A DNA stretch of 64,000 nt from Candidatus Proelusimicrobium tauri (GCA_002311025.1 DBYY01000003.1:14708-78707); one strand, 5' to 3'; counted from the first letter of the stretch, positions 52,750 through 62,379 are shown. The notes: generated by a model not told the origin, from the sequence alone. Made by a program: numbers and translations.

Positions 52750-55128
52750 ATGTCAGAAGAAATTAATGAAACACAACAGAACTTTCCACCACGCTTACCC
52801 GTTATAACGATACGCGATGTGGTTATGTTTCCGGGTATGTCTTTACCTATCTCTGTTAACAGGCCAAAATCTGTTATGGCTGTTGAAGTGGCGCTTGGTG
52901 CGCCGGGCAAATATATTATTGCCCTTTCTCAAAAACAGGCCGAGGTTGAAGACCCGAAAGAAGACGATTTATTTAAGTTCGGCGTTTTAGCGCAAATTAC
53001 GCAATCTTTAAAAATGCCGGACGGCAGTATGAAAGTATTTTTGCAAGGTATCAGCCGCGCTGCGATAGAAAACCTTGAGTTTAACCCGCTTGCAAAATGC
53101 TGGTTCGGTCAAGTTTCTTACCCTAAAGAAGAAGTTGTTAAAGATGCCGAAGTGCAGGCCCTTATGCGCCAAACACTTGACGCTTTTGAAGAATATGCAA
53201 TGGTAACAAAACGCATTGCTATTGAAGGTGTTTCCTTTTTAAGACAAATTGAAGACCCTTCCAAACTTGCAGATACCATTGCTTCAAATATTATCGTTAA
53301 AACGCAAAACAGGCAAGATATTTTGGAAAGCGTTAATGTAAAAAAACGCCTTGAAAAACTTTTAAAACTTTTGGCTAGCGAAGTGGAAATTATTACCCTT
53401 GAAGAAAAAATCCACTCTAAAGTTAGAAGTCAAATTGAAAAATCTCAGAAGGAATATTATCTTAACGAGCAAATGAAGGCAATTCAAAAGGAACTGCGCC
53501 AAAAAGATGATTTCCAAAAAGATTTAGACGAACTTAGAGCAAAAGTCAAAAAGAATAATTTACCCAAACAGGCAGCCGAAGTTGCTACAAAAGAAATTGA
53601 GCGCCTTGCCAAAATGGCACCCTTTTCGCCTGAATCAACCGTTTCAAGAACTTTCCTTGATTGGCTTGTTAATATGCCTTGGGACATTTCCACAACGGAT
53701 GTTTTAGATATTGAAAAAGCAAAAGAAATTTTAGACGAGGACCACTACGGCCTAGAAAAAGTTAAAGAAAGAATTTTGGAATATCTTGCAGTGCGCCAAC
53801 TTACCAAAAGTTTAAGAGGGCCGGTTTTGTGCTTTGTCGGGCCTCCGGGAACAGGTAAAACCTCTATTGCAAAATCTATTGCGCGCGCTATCGGCAGAAA
53901 GTTTATAAGAATGTCGCTTGGCGGTGTTAGGGATGAAAGCGAAATCAGAGGCCACAGAAGAACCTATATCGGTTCTATGCCCGGGCGTATTATTCAAGGT
54001 ATCAGCAAAGTTAAAACAAATAATCCTGTTTTCTTGCTTGATGAAATTGATAAAATGGGTTCCGATTGGCGCGGTGATCCTGCTGCTGCTATGCTGGAAC
54101 TTTTAGACCCCGAGCAAAATAAAGATTTTGTGGACCATTATTTAGATGTTCCTTTTGATGTCTCAAAAGTTTTATTTATTACGACGGCAAATTCTCTTTC
54201 AAGCATCCCCACGACTTTAAGGGACAGACTTGAAATTATAGAATTTTCCGGCTATACAAATTACGAAAAAATCTCTATCGCACAAAAATATTTGCTTCCG
54301 CGCCAAATGAAAGAGCACGGCTTAAAAGAAGGCAATTTAAAAATTGACGAAGATGCTTTAGAGTTAATTATTCGCGATTATGTTAGAGAAGCAGGTGTGC
54401 GTAATTTTGAACGCTCTATTGGCACAATTGCGCGCAAATCCGCCCGCAAATTTTTAGAGAGAAAGAAAGCAATTAAAGTAACAAAAGAAAATCTTTCCGA
54501 TTTCCTCGGAGTGCCAAGATACAGCAACTTTGCCGCCGAAGAAAACGGAATCGGTATCTCTACCGGCCTTGCTTGGACAAGCGTCGGCGGTGAAACCCTT
54601 GCCATTGAAGCCACCAAATACCCCGGCAAAGGCAAACTTATTTTGACCGGCCAACTTGGCGGCGTTATGAAGGAAAGCGTGCAAGCCGCCCTAACTTATG
54701 CAAGAAGCCGCGGTTACGGCAAAAAGTTCAATTTTGATAAGCAGGATATTCATATCCACTTCCCCGAAGGTGCCGTGCCAAAGGATGGCCCTTCAGCAGG
54801 AACTGCTATCACAACAGCCTTAATTAGTTTGATTGAAAATATACCCGTCAAAAAAGGTATTGCTATGACGGGCGAAATAACAATCACAGGGCGCGTTTTG
54901 CCTGTCGGCGGAATAAAGGAAAAATTCCTTGCCGCTTACAGAGAAAATATCAAAACAATTCTTTACCCCAAGACTAATGAGAAAGATGTATCGGAAATTC
55001 CCGCCCAAATCAGAAAGGAATTAAATTTGATACCTGTTACCCATATGGACGAAGTGGTAAAAGTTGTTTTCGGTAAAGAGAAAAAAGATAAAAAAATTAG
55101 TAAAATAAAGAAAAGTAGTAAAAAATAA
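52750..55128 (+). CDS. lon: ATP-dependent protease Lon
   Basis: 792 residues. The N-terminal substrate domain (LPVITIRDVVMFPGMSLPI) is followed by a coiled region, the AAA+ module with Walker A GPPGTGKT and Walker B FLLDEIDKMG, and the protease domain with the Ser-Lys dyad (Ser in PKDGPSAGTA, Lys in GGIKEKFLAA). It degrades misfolded and regulatory proteins. ATG 52750 has AGGGGG at good distance; a TTG two codons earlier is less likely. The C-terminus has an extra Lys-rich tail. mscL follows after 9 nt. Confidence 0.97.
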   Translation: MSEEINETQQNFPPRLPVITIRDVVMFPGMSLPISVNRPKSVMAVEVALGAPGKYIIALSQKQAEVEDPKEDDLFKFGVLAQITQSLKMPDGSMKVFLQGISRAAIENLEFNPLAKCWFGQVSYPKEEVVKDAEVQALMRQTLDAFEEYAMVTKRIAIEGVSFLRQIEDPSKLADTIASNIIVKTQNRQDILESVNVKKRLEKLLKLLASEVEIITLEEKIHSKVRSQIEKSQKEYYLNEQMKAIQKELRQKDDFQKDLDELRAKVKKNNLPKQAAEVATKEIERLAKMAPFSPESTVSRTFLDWLVNMPWDISTTDVLDIEKAKEILDEDHYGLEKVKERILEYLAVRQLTKSLRGPVLCFVGPPGTGKTSIAKSIARAIGRKFIRMSLGGVRDESEIRGHRRTYIGSMPGRIIQGISKVKTNNPVFLLDEIDKMGSDWRGDPAAAMLELLDPEQNKDFVDHYLDVPFDVSKVLFITTANSLSSIPTTLRDRLEIIEFSGYTNYEKISIAQKYLLPRQMKEHGLKEGNLKIDEDALELIIRDYVREAGVRNFERSIGTIARKSARKFLERKKAIKVTKENLSDFLGVPRYSNFAAEENGIGISTGLAWTSVGGETLAIEATKYPGKGKLILTGQLGGVMKESVQAALTYARSRGYGKKFNFDKQDIHIHFPEGAVPKDGPSAGTAITTALISLIENIPVKKGIAMTGEITITGRVLPVGGIKEKFLAAYRENIKTILYPKTNEKDVSEIPAQIRKELNLIPVTHMDEVVKVVFGKEKKDKKISKIKKSSKK

Positions 55129-55137
55129 GGAGAAAAA

Positions 55138-55596
55138 ATGCTTAAAAGTTGGATTAAAGAATTCAAAGAATTTGCCGTAAAAGGCAATATGATTGATATG
55201 GCAGTCGGTATCATTATCGGTGCTGCTTTCAGCGGTGTGGTTAATTCACTCGTTAAAGATGTTTTAATGCCCCCTATAAGTTTGCTTCTTGCTAAAGTTA
55301 ATTTCAGCGGACTTTTCTGGGTGCTTAAAGATTCCGCCACACAACCCGGGCCTTATGCTTCTTTAGAAGTTGCCCAACAAGCCGGCGCAGTTGTTTTGCA
55401 TATTGGTGCTTTCTTAAATAACTTAATCAGTTTTGTTATTACTGCTTTTGCTGTATTTATTTTGATTAAAGCAATTAACAAACTTAAACGCAAAGAAGCC
55501 CCCAAACCGGTTACCACAAAGGAATGTCCCTTCTGCAAGAGTTCAATTAATATTAATGCTACTAAGTGTCCTAATTGCACATCAGAAGTTAAATAA
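55138..55596 (+). CDS. mscL: Large-conductance mechanosensitive channel with zinc-ribbon tail
   Basis: 152 residues. The N-terminal 115 are MscL: amphipathic start, FAVKGNMIDMAVGIIIGAAF in the pore helix, and a second membrane helix at about 95-115. The tail replaces the usual C-terminal helix bundle with a zinc-ribbon-like CPFC ... CPNC. The channel opens to relieve turgor on osmotic downshock. AAGGAG provides the ribosome site; it is co-oriented with lon 9 nt upstream. Confidence 0.94.
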   Translation: MLKSWIKEFKEFAVKGNMIDMAVGIIIGAAFSGVVNSLVKDVLMPPISLLLAKVNFSGLFWVLKDSATQPGPYASLEVAQQAGAVVLHIGAFLNNLISFVITAFAVFILIKAINKLKRKEAPKPVTTKECPFCKSSININATKCPNCTSEVK

Positions 55597-55610
55597 GTTG
55601 TTTTTGACAA

Positions 55611-55648
55611 AAAATATTCCCCCGCCTATTTAAGTCGGGGGATATTTT
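55611..55648. terminator. Bidirectional terminator between mscL and the ankyrin gene
   Basis: Stem AAAATATTCCCCCG / CGGGGGATATTTT with one mismatch, A and T runs on both sides. Confidence 0.9.
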
Positions 55649-55672
55649 TTTTGTCGGATTTTTTAAAAAAAT

Positions 55673-56800
55673 TTATTCTTTTGCGCCGTAAGATTTCAAA
55701 AGTTCTACCATTTCAGTGTTTTGATTTCGTAAAGCCATACTAAGAGGTGTAGAGCCATCTGAATTTTTATTATTTACATTTGCCCCATTTTCTAATAATA
55801 TCTTTGAGGTTTCAACATCATTATACGCACAGGTATACATTAAGAGTGGATTATTAGTTAAAACATCAATTTTACCATATCTATATATTGGTAAATCTTC
55901 ATCTACATTTGCTCCTTTTGATATTAAAAATTTTATTATATCCATTTGTTCTTTTGTCTTTTTTTCTTGATAAGTCTTGCCATGCCAAACAAAAAATAAT
56001 GGTGTCTGCTCATAATTTCCATCTTTTACATTGATATTTGCACCTTTTTCTATAAGTAATTTTACTATTTCAAAAGAGCCATTTTCACAAGCAAACATTA
56101 AGGGCGTTTGTTTGTCGTGTCTTGTTTTGTAATTTACATTTGCGCCCTTTTCTATTAAGGATTTTACTTTATCAAAATCATTATTTTCACAGGCAATAAT
56201 TAAAGAAGTATCATTAGGCAAAGTGTTTACATCTGCACCATTATCTAATAAAAACTTTACCATATAATAGTTATCATTAAGAGCAGCCTCAATTAAAGCA
56301 GTATTACCTTTATTGTTTTTTATATTTATATCTGCTCCGCTTGTTATTAAAATTTGAGCATGTGTTTCAGCCGTATCACAAGGATATTCTTTAGCATCAA
56401 TAACTTTTACGGCAGATATCGTTTTAGATACCATTGCGCTAAAATCTTCTTTTGGATTTTTAGATACTTCAATTAAAGCGGTGTTCCCATTCTCATCTGG
56501 TAAATTTACATTTACCCCTGCTTTTATTAGCCTTATTATTTCATTTCTATTATCAGGAGTATTTTCCTGTTTTATAAGAAAAAATAAGGCCTTTCTGCCA
56601 TCTTCTTGATTTTTAGTTTTAAAGTATTTGTTAATAATATGGGATTCCCTGCTGGAACGGATTTTTTTTATAATGGAACTAATAATAGTAATTGGTATTG
56701 CTAAAATTACTGCAAATAATACAATTTTTAAAGGATTAAAATTCTCCATAGAATATACTATTCCATTTGCTATTTTATCGGTATAATAAAAAATATCCAT
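55673..56800 (-). CDS. Membrane-anchored ankyrin-repeat protein
   Basis: 375 residues. A single hydrophobic segment near the N-terminus (IVLFAVILAIPITIISSII, about 26-44) is followed by a basic stretch and then eight or so ankyrin repeats to the end (e.g. [59 protein letters not shown]). The positive residues after the segment place the repeats in the cytoplasm. Binding partners are unknown. It has no operon partners: a terminator lies on each side. Confidence 0.87.
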   Translation of the reverse strand: MDIFYYTDKIANGIVYSMENFNPLKIVLFAVILAIPITIISSIIKKIRSSRESHIINKYFKTKNQEDGRKALFFLIKQENTPDNRNEIIRLIKAGVNVNLPDENGNTALIEVSKNPKEDFSAMVSKTISAVKVIDAKEYPCDTAETHAQILITSGADINIKNNKGNTALIEAALNDNYYMVKFLLDNGADVNTLPNDTSLIIACENNDFDKVKSLIEKGANVNYKTRHDKQTPLMFACENGSFEIVKLLIEKGANINVKDGNYEQTPLFFVWHGKTYQEKKTKEQMDIIKFLISKGANVDEDLPIYRYGKIDVLTNNPLLMYTCAYNDVETSKILLENGANVNNKNSDGSTPLSMALRNQNTEMVELLKSYGAKE

Positions 56801-56839
56801 AATTGATACTCCCCTTAATAATTATAAAACAATTATATC

Positions 56840-56881
56840 AAAAAACACCCCGCTCTTTCTTTTAAAGAACAGGGTGTTTTA
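56840..56881 (-). terminator. Terminator after the anchored glycogen-binding-type gene
   Basis: AAAACACC / GGTGTTTT outer stem with an inner TCTTT / AAAGA pairing and a T-run on the minus strand. Confidence 0.8.
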
Positions 56882-56899
56882 TTTCGTAAATCTAAAATC

Positions 56900-57523
56900 T
56901 TATCTAACTTTTAAGACGGAGCGGCCGTTTTCGGCAGGGGCACCCGGGTCTAAAACTTCAACATTATCAACGATATACATATATTTATAATCACCGGGGT
57001 ATAAAACTAAAGTTGTTTCCCACACGCCGTTTTTCTTAACTAAACTAACGGGTTTTCTGCTGGTAAAACCGCTGATTATTGCAACCTTTTTAGCCTCGCC
57101 GTAATATTTAAAAGTTACCTTTCTTGTTTTGCCTGTTCCGCTGATAAAAACACTTTGCTTTTTTGTTTCCGTCGGGAATTCTGCGATATTTATAGTTTCT
57201 TCTTTGACCGCAGGTTTTTCTTCTTTAGCAGTTTCTTTGACTTCTTCTTTTTTTGCTTCTGTTTTAGGAGTGTCGGCTTTTACGGTTTCCGTTTCGGCAG
57301 GTAAAACATCTTCTTCTACTATAATTTCCTCAACAAAAGTTTTGGAAGGTTCTTGGTTTTTGGTTTGTCTTGCGGCGGTAAAGGCATTAAATTGTTTTTG
57401 CATTTCCCCCCCGAAAGAACTATAAATAAAGTAGGCAAACACACACAGGGCGGCAATATCTAAAAAAATTAAAAACAGCCACATTTCTTTGGAACTTTTT
57501 TTGTTTTCGGTATTTTCCTGCAT
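56900..57523 (-). CDS. Membrane-anchored protein with AMPK/isoamylase-type glycan-binding domain
   Basis: 207 residues: a short cytoplasmic start, one membrane segment (MWLFLIFLDIAALCVFAYFIY), a long Glu/Lys/Pro/Thr-rich linker, and a C-terminal domain of about 80 residues. That domain (VTFKYYGEAKKVAIISGFT, then GVWETTLVLYPGDYKYMYIV and a D-P-G segment) has the AMPK-beta/isoamylase N-terminal fold that binds alpha-glucans. The domain should face the periplasm. I chose ATG 57523, which has AAGGGG 9 nt upstream. A direct link to glycogen (glgA is at 44499) is uncertain because of this topology. Confidence 0.75.
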   Translation of the reverse strand: MQENTENKKSSKEMWLFLIFLDIAALCVFAYFIYSSFGGEMQKQFNAFTAARQTKNQEPSKTFVEEIIVEEDVLPAETETVKADTPKTEAKKEEVKETAKEEKPAVKEETINIAEFPTETKKQSVFISGTGKTRKVTFKYYGEAKKVAIISGFTSRKPVSLVKKNGVWETTLVLYPGDYKYMYIVDNVEVLDPGAPAENGRSVLKVR

Positions 57524-57555
57524 AGTTTTGCGCCCCTTCACTTATAAATTTAATT

Positions 57556-57626
57556 AGCGGGCGAAGGGAATCGAACCCTCGTCTAAAGCTTGGGAAGCTT
57601 CCGTTCTACCATTGAACCACGCCCGC
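57556..57626 (-). tRNA. tRNA-Gly (anticodon CCC)
   Basis: The minus strand folds as a 71-nt tRNA: acceptor GCGGGCG pairing with CGCCCGC, D-arm GTTC / GAAC, anticodon stem GAAGC / GCTTT around the loop TTCCCAA (anticodon CCC after U33), and a T-arm with GGTTCGATTCC. The discriminator base is T, as in bacterial tRNA-Gly. The CCA end is not encoded. Confidence 0.95.
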
Positions 57627-57666
57627 AATTACTTATATTATTCTACAATATTTTTTTATAAAAATA

Positions 57667-57704
57667 AAACCGCCCGATTTTTGTTGTTTTTTATCGGGCG
57701 GTTT
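57667..57704 (-). terminator. Terminator of the PFOR gene
   Basis: A perfect 12-bp GC-rich stem (AAACCGCCCGAT / ATCGGGCGGTTT) with a T-rich loop, 22 bases after the PFOR stop. Confidence 0.92.
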
Positions 57705-57726
57705 CGTGCTAAAAGTTATTTAGCGT

Positions 57727-60700
57727 TTATGCTTTAACTTCCTCTTTTTTTGTTTCAGTATTTGCGGCCGGTAAGGCGGCAAGTTGTTTGTAGAGGTTGC
57801 GTTTATAAGCATATTCGGCTTCCGCAATTTTTAATAATTGCTCGGCTCGCTCTGGGTTATTTTTCATCAAGGCTTTAAAGCGGTTTTCACCGGACATAAA
57901 TTCCTTGAGGCTGATAACCGGTTCGCCGGAATCAATCTTAAGCGGGTTAAGGCCTTGTGCTTTCAAAGCAGGGTTGTAGCGGTATAAAATCCATCTGCCG
58001 CTTTGAACTGCTTTTTTGGCTTCCAAAAGACCTTTGCTCATATCAATACCGTGGGCAATGCAGTGTGAGTAGCAAACAACCAAAGCAGGACCGTCATAGG
58101 CTTCTGCTTCGGCGAGTGCTTGCACTGCCTGGTTCATATTTGCACCCAAGCAGACTTGTGCAACATAAATATTGCCATAAGTCATAGCAATCATACCTAA
58201 ATCTTTCTTAGGCATTGATTTACCTGCTGCGGCAAACAAGGCAACTGCACCCATAGGTGTTGCTTTGGACATTTGACCGCCGGTATTGGAGTAAACTTCG
58301 GTATCCATTACCATAATCTTAATGTTTTTACCGCTTGCTAAAACGTGGTCTAAACCGCCGTAGCCGATATCGTAGGCCCAACCGTCACCACCTAAGATCC
58401 AAACAGATTTTTTAACTAAATAATCTGCTAAAGCAAGCATTCTTTCATCTTTGGTTAAAGATTTAAGTTTTGCAACTCTTTCTCTTTGAGCGTCGATTTC
58501 TTTAGTGTTCTTTTGGGAAGCATTTAAGATTTCGTTTACCAAAGTATCATTGTTTAAGGTTGCTTTAATTGTGTTTAATTGGGCAACGGCGTCGCTATAA
58601 AGTTGGTCATAAGCTAAGCGGATACCAAGACCGAATTCTGCGTTATCTTCAAATAAGGAGTTAGCCCATGCGGGACCTTTACCGTCTTCTCTCTTTGTAT
58701 AAGGAGTTGTAGGTAAGTTTCCGCCGTAAATTGAAGAACAACCAGTTGCGTTTGCAATTGCAAGGTGATCACCGTGTAATTGGGTTAAGAGTTTTACATA
58801 AGGTGTTTCACCGCAACCTGCACAAGCGCCGGAGAACTCAAACAAAGGTGTTTGTAATTGAGAACCTTTAACGCTTTCTTTTTTGGTTTTAACATCGGCT
58901 TGTTTAATATTAAGGAAATAATTGAAATTATCTCTTTCATCTTTTCTTAACGGGAGTTGTTCAACCATATTGATAGCTTTCTTTTCCGGATTATTTTTGT
59001 TTTTGGCCGGGCAGTTAATTACGCAGGCAGCGCAACCGGTGCAGTCTTCAACTGCGACTTGGGTTGTAAATCTGAGTCCTGCTAAATCTGCTTTACCGGG
59101 AGCAGATTTGAAGGTTTTAGGTGCATTTGCAAGTTCGCTTTCGTTGTATGCTTTAATGCGGATAGCAGCGTGCGGGCAAACAAGTGAGCAGATACCGCAT
59201 TGAATACAAGTTTCAGGATCCCATGAAGGGCATTGAATTGCGATATTTCGTTTTTCGTATTTGGTTGTTCCTGTCGGGAAGACACCGCCAACCGGCATTT
59301 TGGAGGTCGGCAAAGTATCACCGTTATAAGAAATCATTTTACCAAGAACATCTTTAACAAACTCAGGTGCATCAGCGGGAACCGGTGATTGAACGTGAGT
59401 TGTAGACGTAACTTTGTTTGGATATTTAATTTCATTTAAACCTGCTAAAGCGGCATCGATAGCGGCATAGTTTTTCTTTACCACTTCTTCGCCTTTTTTC
59501 ATATAGGTTTTCTTTGCTGCTTCTTTAATAGCGTCGATAGCGGCATCTTTATCCATAACGCCGGAAATACCGAAGAAAGCAGTTTGCATAATAGTATTTG
59601 TTCTGGAACCCATACCGCTCTTTAAAGCAATGTGGGAAGCATCAATTGAATAGAATTTTAATTTTTTATCAATGATTTGTTTTTGAACTTCGGCAGGTAA
59701 TTTATCCCAAACTTCTTCTTTTGAATAAGGAGCATTTAATAAGAAGGTTGCGCCTTCTTTTGCTTTACCGAGGATATCATATCTTTCAAGGAAAGAGAAT
59801 AAGTGGCAAGCAATAAAATCGGCCTTTTCAATAAGATAAGGAGATCTAATATATTTTTTACCGAATCTAATATGGGAGGTTGTCATTGAACCTGCTTTTT
59901 TAGAGTCGTAAACGAAATAACCCTGTGCCAAGTTATCGGTTTTTGCGCTGATGATTTTCATTGTGTTTTTGTTTGCGCCGACTGTACCATCAGAACCTAA
60001 ACCGTAGAACATAGCATTATAGGTATCATTTGTATCGGTATCAAAATTGGTCGGAGTCTTTAAAGATTTGCCACCCAAGTCATCTTCAATACCAACAATG
60101 AAACTTGTGATAGGTTGTTTTGCATCTAAATTATCAAAAACGGCTTTTACCATAGCGGGTGTAAATTCTTTAGAGCCGATACCATATCTACCGCCGATAA
60201 TTAAAGGTGTTGTTTTGAATTTTGCTTTTGCTTCGTTTGTTAAGAAAGCAGAGCAAACATCTTGGAACAAAGGTTCACCGAGTGAACCGGGTTCTTTTGT
60301 TCTATCCAAAACGGCAACTTTTTTGGTGGTTGCAGGGAAGGCATTGATGAAATCTTGTGCGCTGAAAGGTCTAAAGAGTTTAACTTTTAATACACCGACT
60401 TTTTCGCCTTTCATATATTCAACGGCATTTTGTGCAACGTCTGCGCCGGAAGCCATAATAACGATAACTTTTTCAGCATCTTTTGCACCGACATATTCAA
60501 ATAAATCATAATGTCTGCCGGTAAGTTTTTCAAATTTAGCCATATATTTCTTAACGATAGCAGGGGCTGCTTCATAATATTTGTTAACGGCTTCTCTGCC
60601 TTGGAAATATACGTCAGGATTTTGTGCGGTTCCGCGAACGGTCGGGTTTTCCGGGTTCATGGCGTTTTGGCGGTGTTTGGCAACTAAATTATCGTCAATC

Positions 60701-61281
60701 ATTTCCTTCATGACTTCATAAGGTAAAACATCAACCATATTAAGTTCGTGGGAAGTTCTGAAACCGTCAAAGAAGTGGACAAAAGGAACTCTTGCTTCTA
60801 AAGTTGCTGCTTGAGCGATTAAAGCAAAGTCCATTGCTTCTTGTGCGTTTGCACTACCAAGCATTGCCCAACCGGTTTGACGGACAGCCATAATATCGCT
60901 GTGATCGCCGAAAATTGATAAAGCGTGGGTTGCAATTGCTCTTGCTGAAACGTGGAAAACCGTTGGTGTAAGTTCACCTGCGATTTTAAACATATTGGGA
61001 ATCATCAAGAGTAAACCTTGTGAAGCGGTAAAGGTGGTTGTTAAAGCACCGGCGGCAAGTGCGCCGTGAACGGCACCTGAAGCACCGCCTTCGGATTGAA
61101 GTTCACTAACTACTGGGACATTGCCCCAAATATTCTTTTCCCCTTTGGCGGATTTTGCATCGCAAATTTCGCCCATTGTAGAAGACGGGGTAATAGGATA
61201 AATAGCAATTACTTCGTTTGTTGCATGGGCGACATGTGATACTGCTGTGTTGCCGTCCATTGCGGTAAGTTTTTTGGACAT
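57727..61281 (-). CDS. nifJ: Pyruvate:ferredoxin (flavodoxin) oxidoreductase
   Basis: 1184 residues, the single-chain fused form. It oxidises pyruvate to acetyl-CoA and CO2 and reduces ferredoxin, a core step of anaerobic fermentation. The N-terminal pyrimidine domain (TAMDGNTAVSHVAHATNE), a ferredoxin-like insert with two [4Fe-4S] motifs (CIQCGICSLVCPHAAI and CTGCAACVINCP), and the C-terminal TPP domain (FSGACAGCGETPYVKLL, GGDGWAYDIGYGGLDHV) are in the expected order. ATG 61281 has GGAGAAAG before it. It diverges from the aldolase gene across a symmetric promoter region. Confidence 0.97.
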   Translation of the reverse strand: MSKKLTAMDGNTAVSHVAHATNEVIAIYPITPSSTMGEICDAKSAKGEKNIWGNVPVVSELQSEGGASGAVHGALAAGALTTTFTASQGLLLMIPNMFKIAGELTPTVFHVSARAIATHALSIFGDHSDIMAVRQTGWAMLGSANAQEAMDFALIAQAATLEARVPFVHFFDGFRTSHELNMVDVLPYEVMKEMIDDNLVAKHRQNAMNPENPTVRGTAQNPDVYFQGREAVNKYYEAAPAIVKKYMAKFEKLTGRHYDLFEYVGAKDAEKVIVIMASGADVAQNAVEYMKGEKVGVLKVKLFRPFSAQDFINAFPATTKKVAVLDRTKEPGSLGEPLFQDVCSAFLTNEAKAKFKTTPLIIGGRYGIGSKEFTPAMVKAVFDNLDAKQPITSFIVGIEDDLGGKSLKTPTNFDTDTNDTYNAMFYGLGSDGTVGANKNTMKIISAKTDNLAQGYFVYDSKKAGSMTTSHIRFGKKYIRSPYLIEKADFIACHLFSFLERYDILGKAKEGATFLLNAPYSKEEVWDKLPAEVQKQIIDKKLKFYSIDASHIALKSGMGSRTNTIMQTAFFGISGVMDKDAAIDAIKEAAKKTYMKKGEEVVKKNYAAIDAALAGLNEIKYPNKVTSTTHVQSPVPADAPEFVKDVLGKMISYNGDTLPTSKMPVGGVFPTGTTKYEKRNIAIQCPSWDPETCIQCGICSLVCPHAAIRIKAYNESELANAPKTFKSAPGKADLAGLRFTTQVAVEDCTGCAACVINCPAKNKNNPEKKAINMVEQLPLRKDERDNFNYFLNIKQADVKTKKESVKGSQLQTPLFEFSGACAGCGETPYVKLLTQLHGDHLAIANATGCSSIYGGNLPTTPYTKREDGKGPAWANSLFEDNAEFGLGIRLAYDQLYSDAVAQLNTIKATLNNDTLVNEILNASQKNTKEIDAQRERVAKLKSLTKDERMLALADYLVKKSVWILGGDGWAYDIGYGGLDHVLASGKNIKIMVMDTEVYSNTGGQMSKATPMGAVALFAAAGKSMPKKDLGMIAMTYGNIYVAQVCLGANMNQAVQALAEAEAYDGPALVVCYSHCIAHGIDMSKGLLEAKKAVQSGRWILYRYNPALKAQGLNPLKIDSGEPVISLKEFMSGENRFKALMKNNPERAEQLLKIAEAEYAYKRNLYKQLAALPAANTETKKEEVKA

Positions 61282-61313
61282 GAGACTTTCTCCTAAATAA
61301 AATATATACTTAC

Positions 61314-61365
61314 ATTGTAGCACTTTAAAAAGATTTGCGCAAAGTGTTTAAAAAAGTGCTACAAT
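61314..61365. promoter_or_regulatory. Symmetric divergent promoters of nifJ and fba
   Basis: A perfect 13-bp inverted repeat (ATTGTAGCACTTT / AAAGTGCTACAAT) flanks the palindrome TTGCGCAA (61335-61342). Leftward: TTGCGC, 17 bp, TACAAT. Rightward: TTGCGC, 19 bp, TACAAT. The two -35 boxes share the same palindrome and the -10 boxes lie in the repeat arms, so the two promoters overlap. Confidence 0.7.
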
Positions 61366-61404
61366 AAAACTATGTTAGATATTACTCATAGGAGGATTTT
61401 TTAA

Positions 61405-62379
61405 ATGTCAGTTTCTTATAAAGAACTCGGCTTTGTGAACACAAGAGAAATGTTCAAAAAAGCCATGGAAGAAGGTTATGCAGTTCCCGCATACAATTTT
61501 AATAATATGGAACAATTGCAGGCAATTATTACCGCTTGCAGAGAATCACGCTCACCCGTGATTTTGCAAGTTTCCAAAGGTGCAAGAAATTATGCCGATG
61601 CTACTTTGCTCAGATGGATGGGTAGAGGCGCAATTGAAATGATGAATAAAGCAGGTGATCCTGTGCCTGTTGCACTTCACTTAGACCACGGTGACAGTTT
61701 TGAACTTTGTAAAGATTGTATTGATTCTGGTTTTTCTTCCGTAATGATTGACGGCTCGGCCTTACCTTACGAAGAAAACATTGCTTTAACAAAAAAAGTT
61801 GTTGAATATGCCCACAAATTTGATGTAACCGTTGAAGGCGAACTTGGCGTTTTAGCCGGTATTGAAGATGAAGTTTCCGCCGAAAAACATACTTATACCG
61901 ATCCTGCCCAAGTAGAAGATTTTGTAAAGAGAACAGGTGTTGACTCTTTGGCAATTTCTATCGGTACAAGTCACGGTGCTTATAAATTTAAAGTTAAACC
62001 CGGCGAAAGTGTTCCCCCCCTTCGCTTTGATATTTTAGCCGAAGTTGAAAAACGCTTGCCCGGTTTCCCTATTGTCTTACACGGTGCTTCCAGCGTTGAT
62101 CAAAAAGCCGTTGCTACAATTAATAAATACGGCGGTAAACTTGAAAACGCAGTCGGCGTGCCGGAAGAACAATTAAGAAAAGCCGCCAAGAGCGCAGTTT
62201 GCAAAATCAATGTTGACTCCGACGGCCGCTTGGTTATGACAGCAGCAATCCGCAAAGTCTTTGCGGAAAAACCTGCCGAATTTGACCCGCGCAAATATTT
62301 AGGCCCTGCCAGAGCAGACCTTATTGAAATGTATAAATCTAAAAACGAGAAGGTTTTAGGTTCTGCAGGCAGATATTAA
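61405..62379 (+). CDS. fba: Class II fructose-bisphosphate aldolase
   Basis: 324 residues. It splits fructose-1,6-bisphosphate into DHAP and glyceraldehyde-3-phosphate using zinc. Family motifs are present: ALHLDHGDSFELCKDCIDSGF with zinc-binding His, VEGELGVLAGIED, SLAISIGTSHGAYK and the VLHGASSVD phosphate-binding region. AGGAGG precedes the ATG. Single-gene unit with a terminator; it shares a promoter region with the PFOR gene, tying entry and exit of lower glycolysis. Confidence 0.96.
   Translation: MSVSYKELGFVNTREMFKKAMEEGYAVPAYNFNNMEQLQAIITACRESRSPVILQVSKGARNYADATLLRWMGRGAIEMMNKAGDPVPVALHLDHGDSFELCKDCIDSGFSSVMIDGSALPYEENIALTKKVVEYAHKFDVTVEGELGVLAGIEDEVSAEKHTYTDPAQVEDFVKRTGVDSLAISIGTSHGAYKFKVKPGESVPPLRFDILAEVEKRLPGFPIVLHGASSVDQKAVATINKYGGKLENAVGVPEEQLRKAAKSAVCKINVDSDGRLVMTAAIRKVFAEKPAEFDPRKYLGPARADLIEMYKSKNEKVLGSAGRY

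Noticed and set aside
57556..57626. Reading the tRNA anticodon as TCC
   Set aside because: The seven-base loop is TTCCCAA; with U at position 33 the anticodon is CCC.
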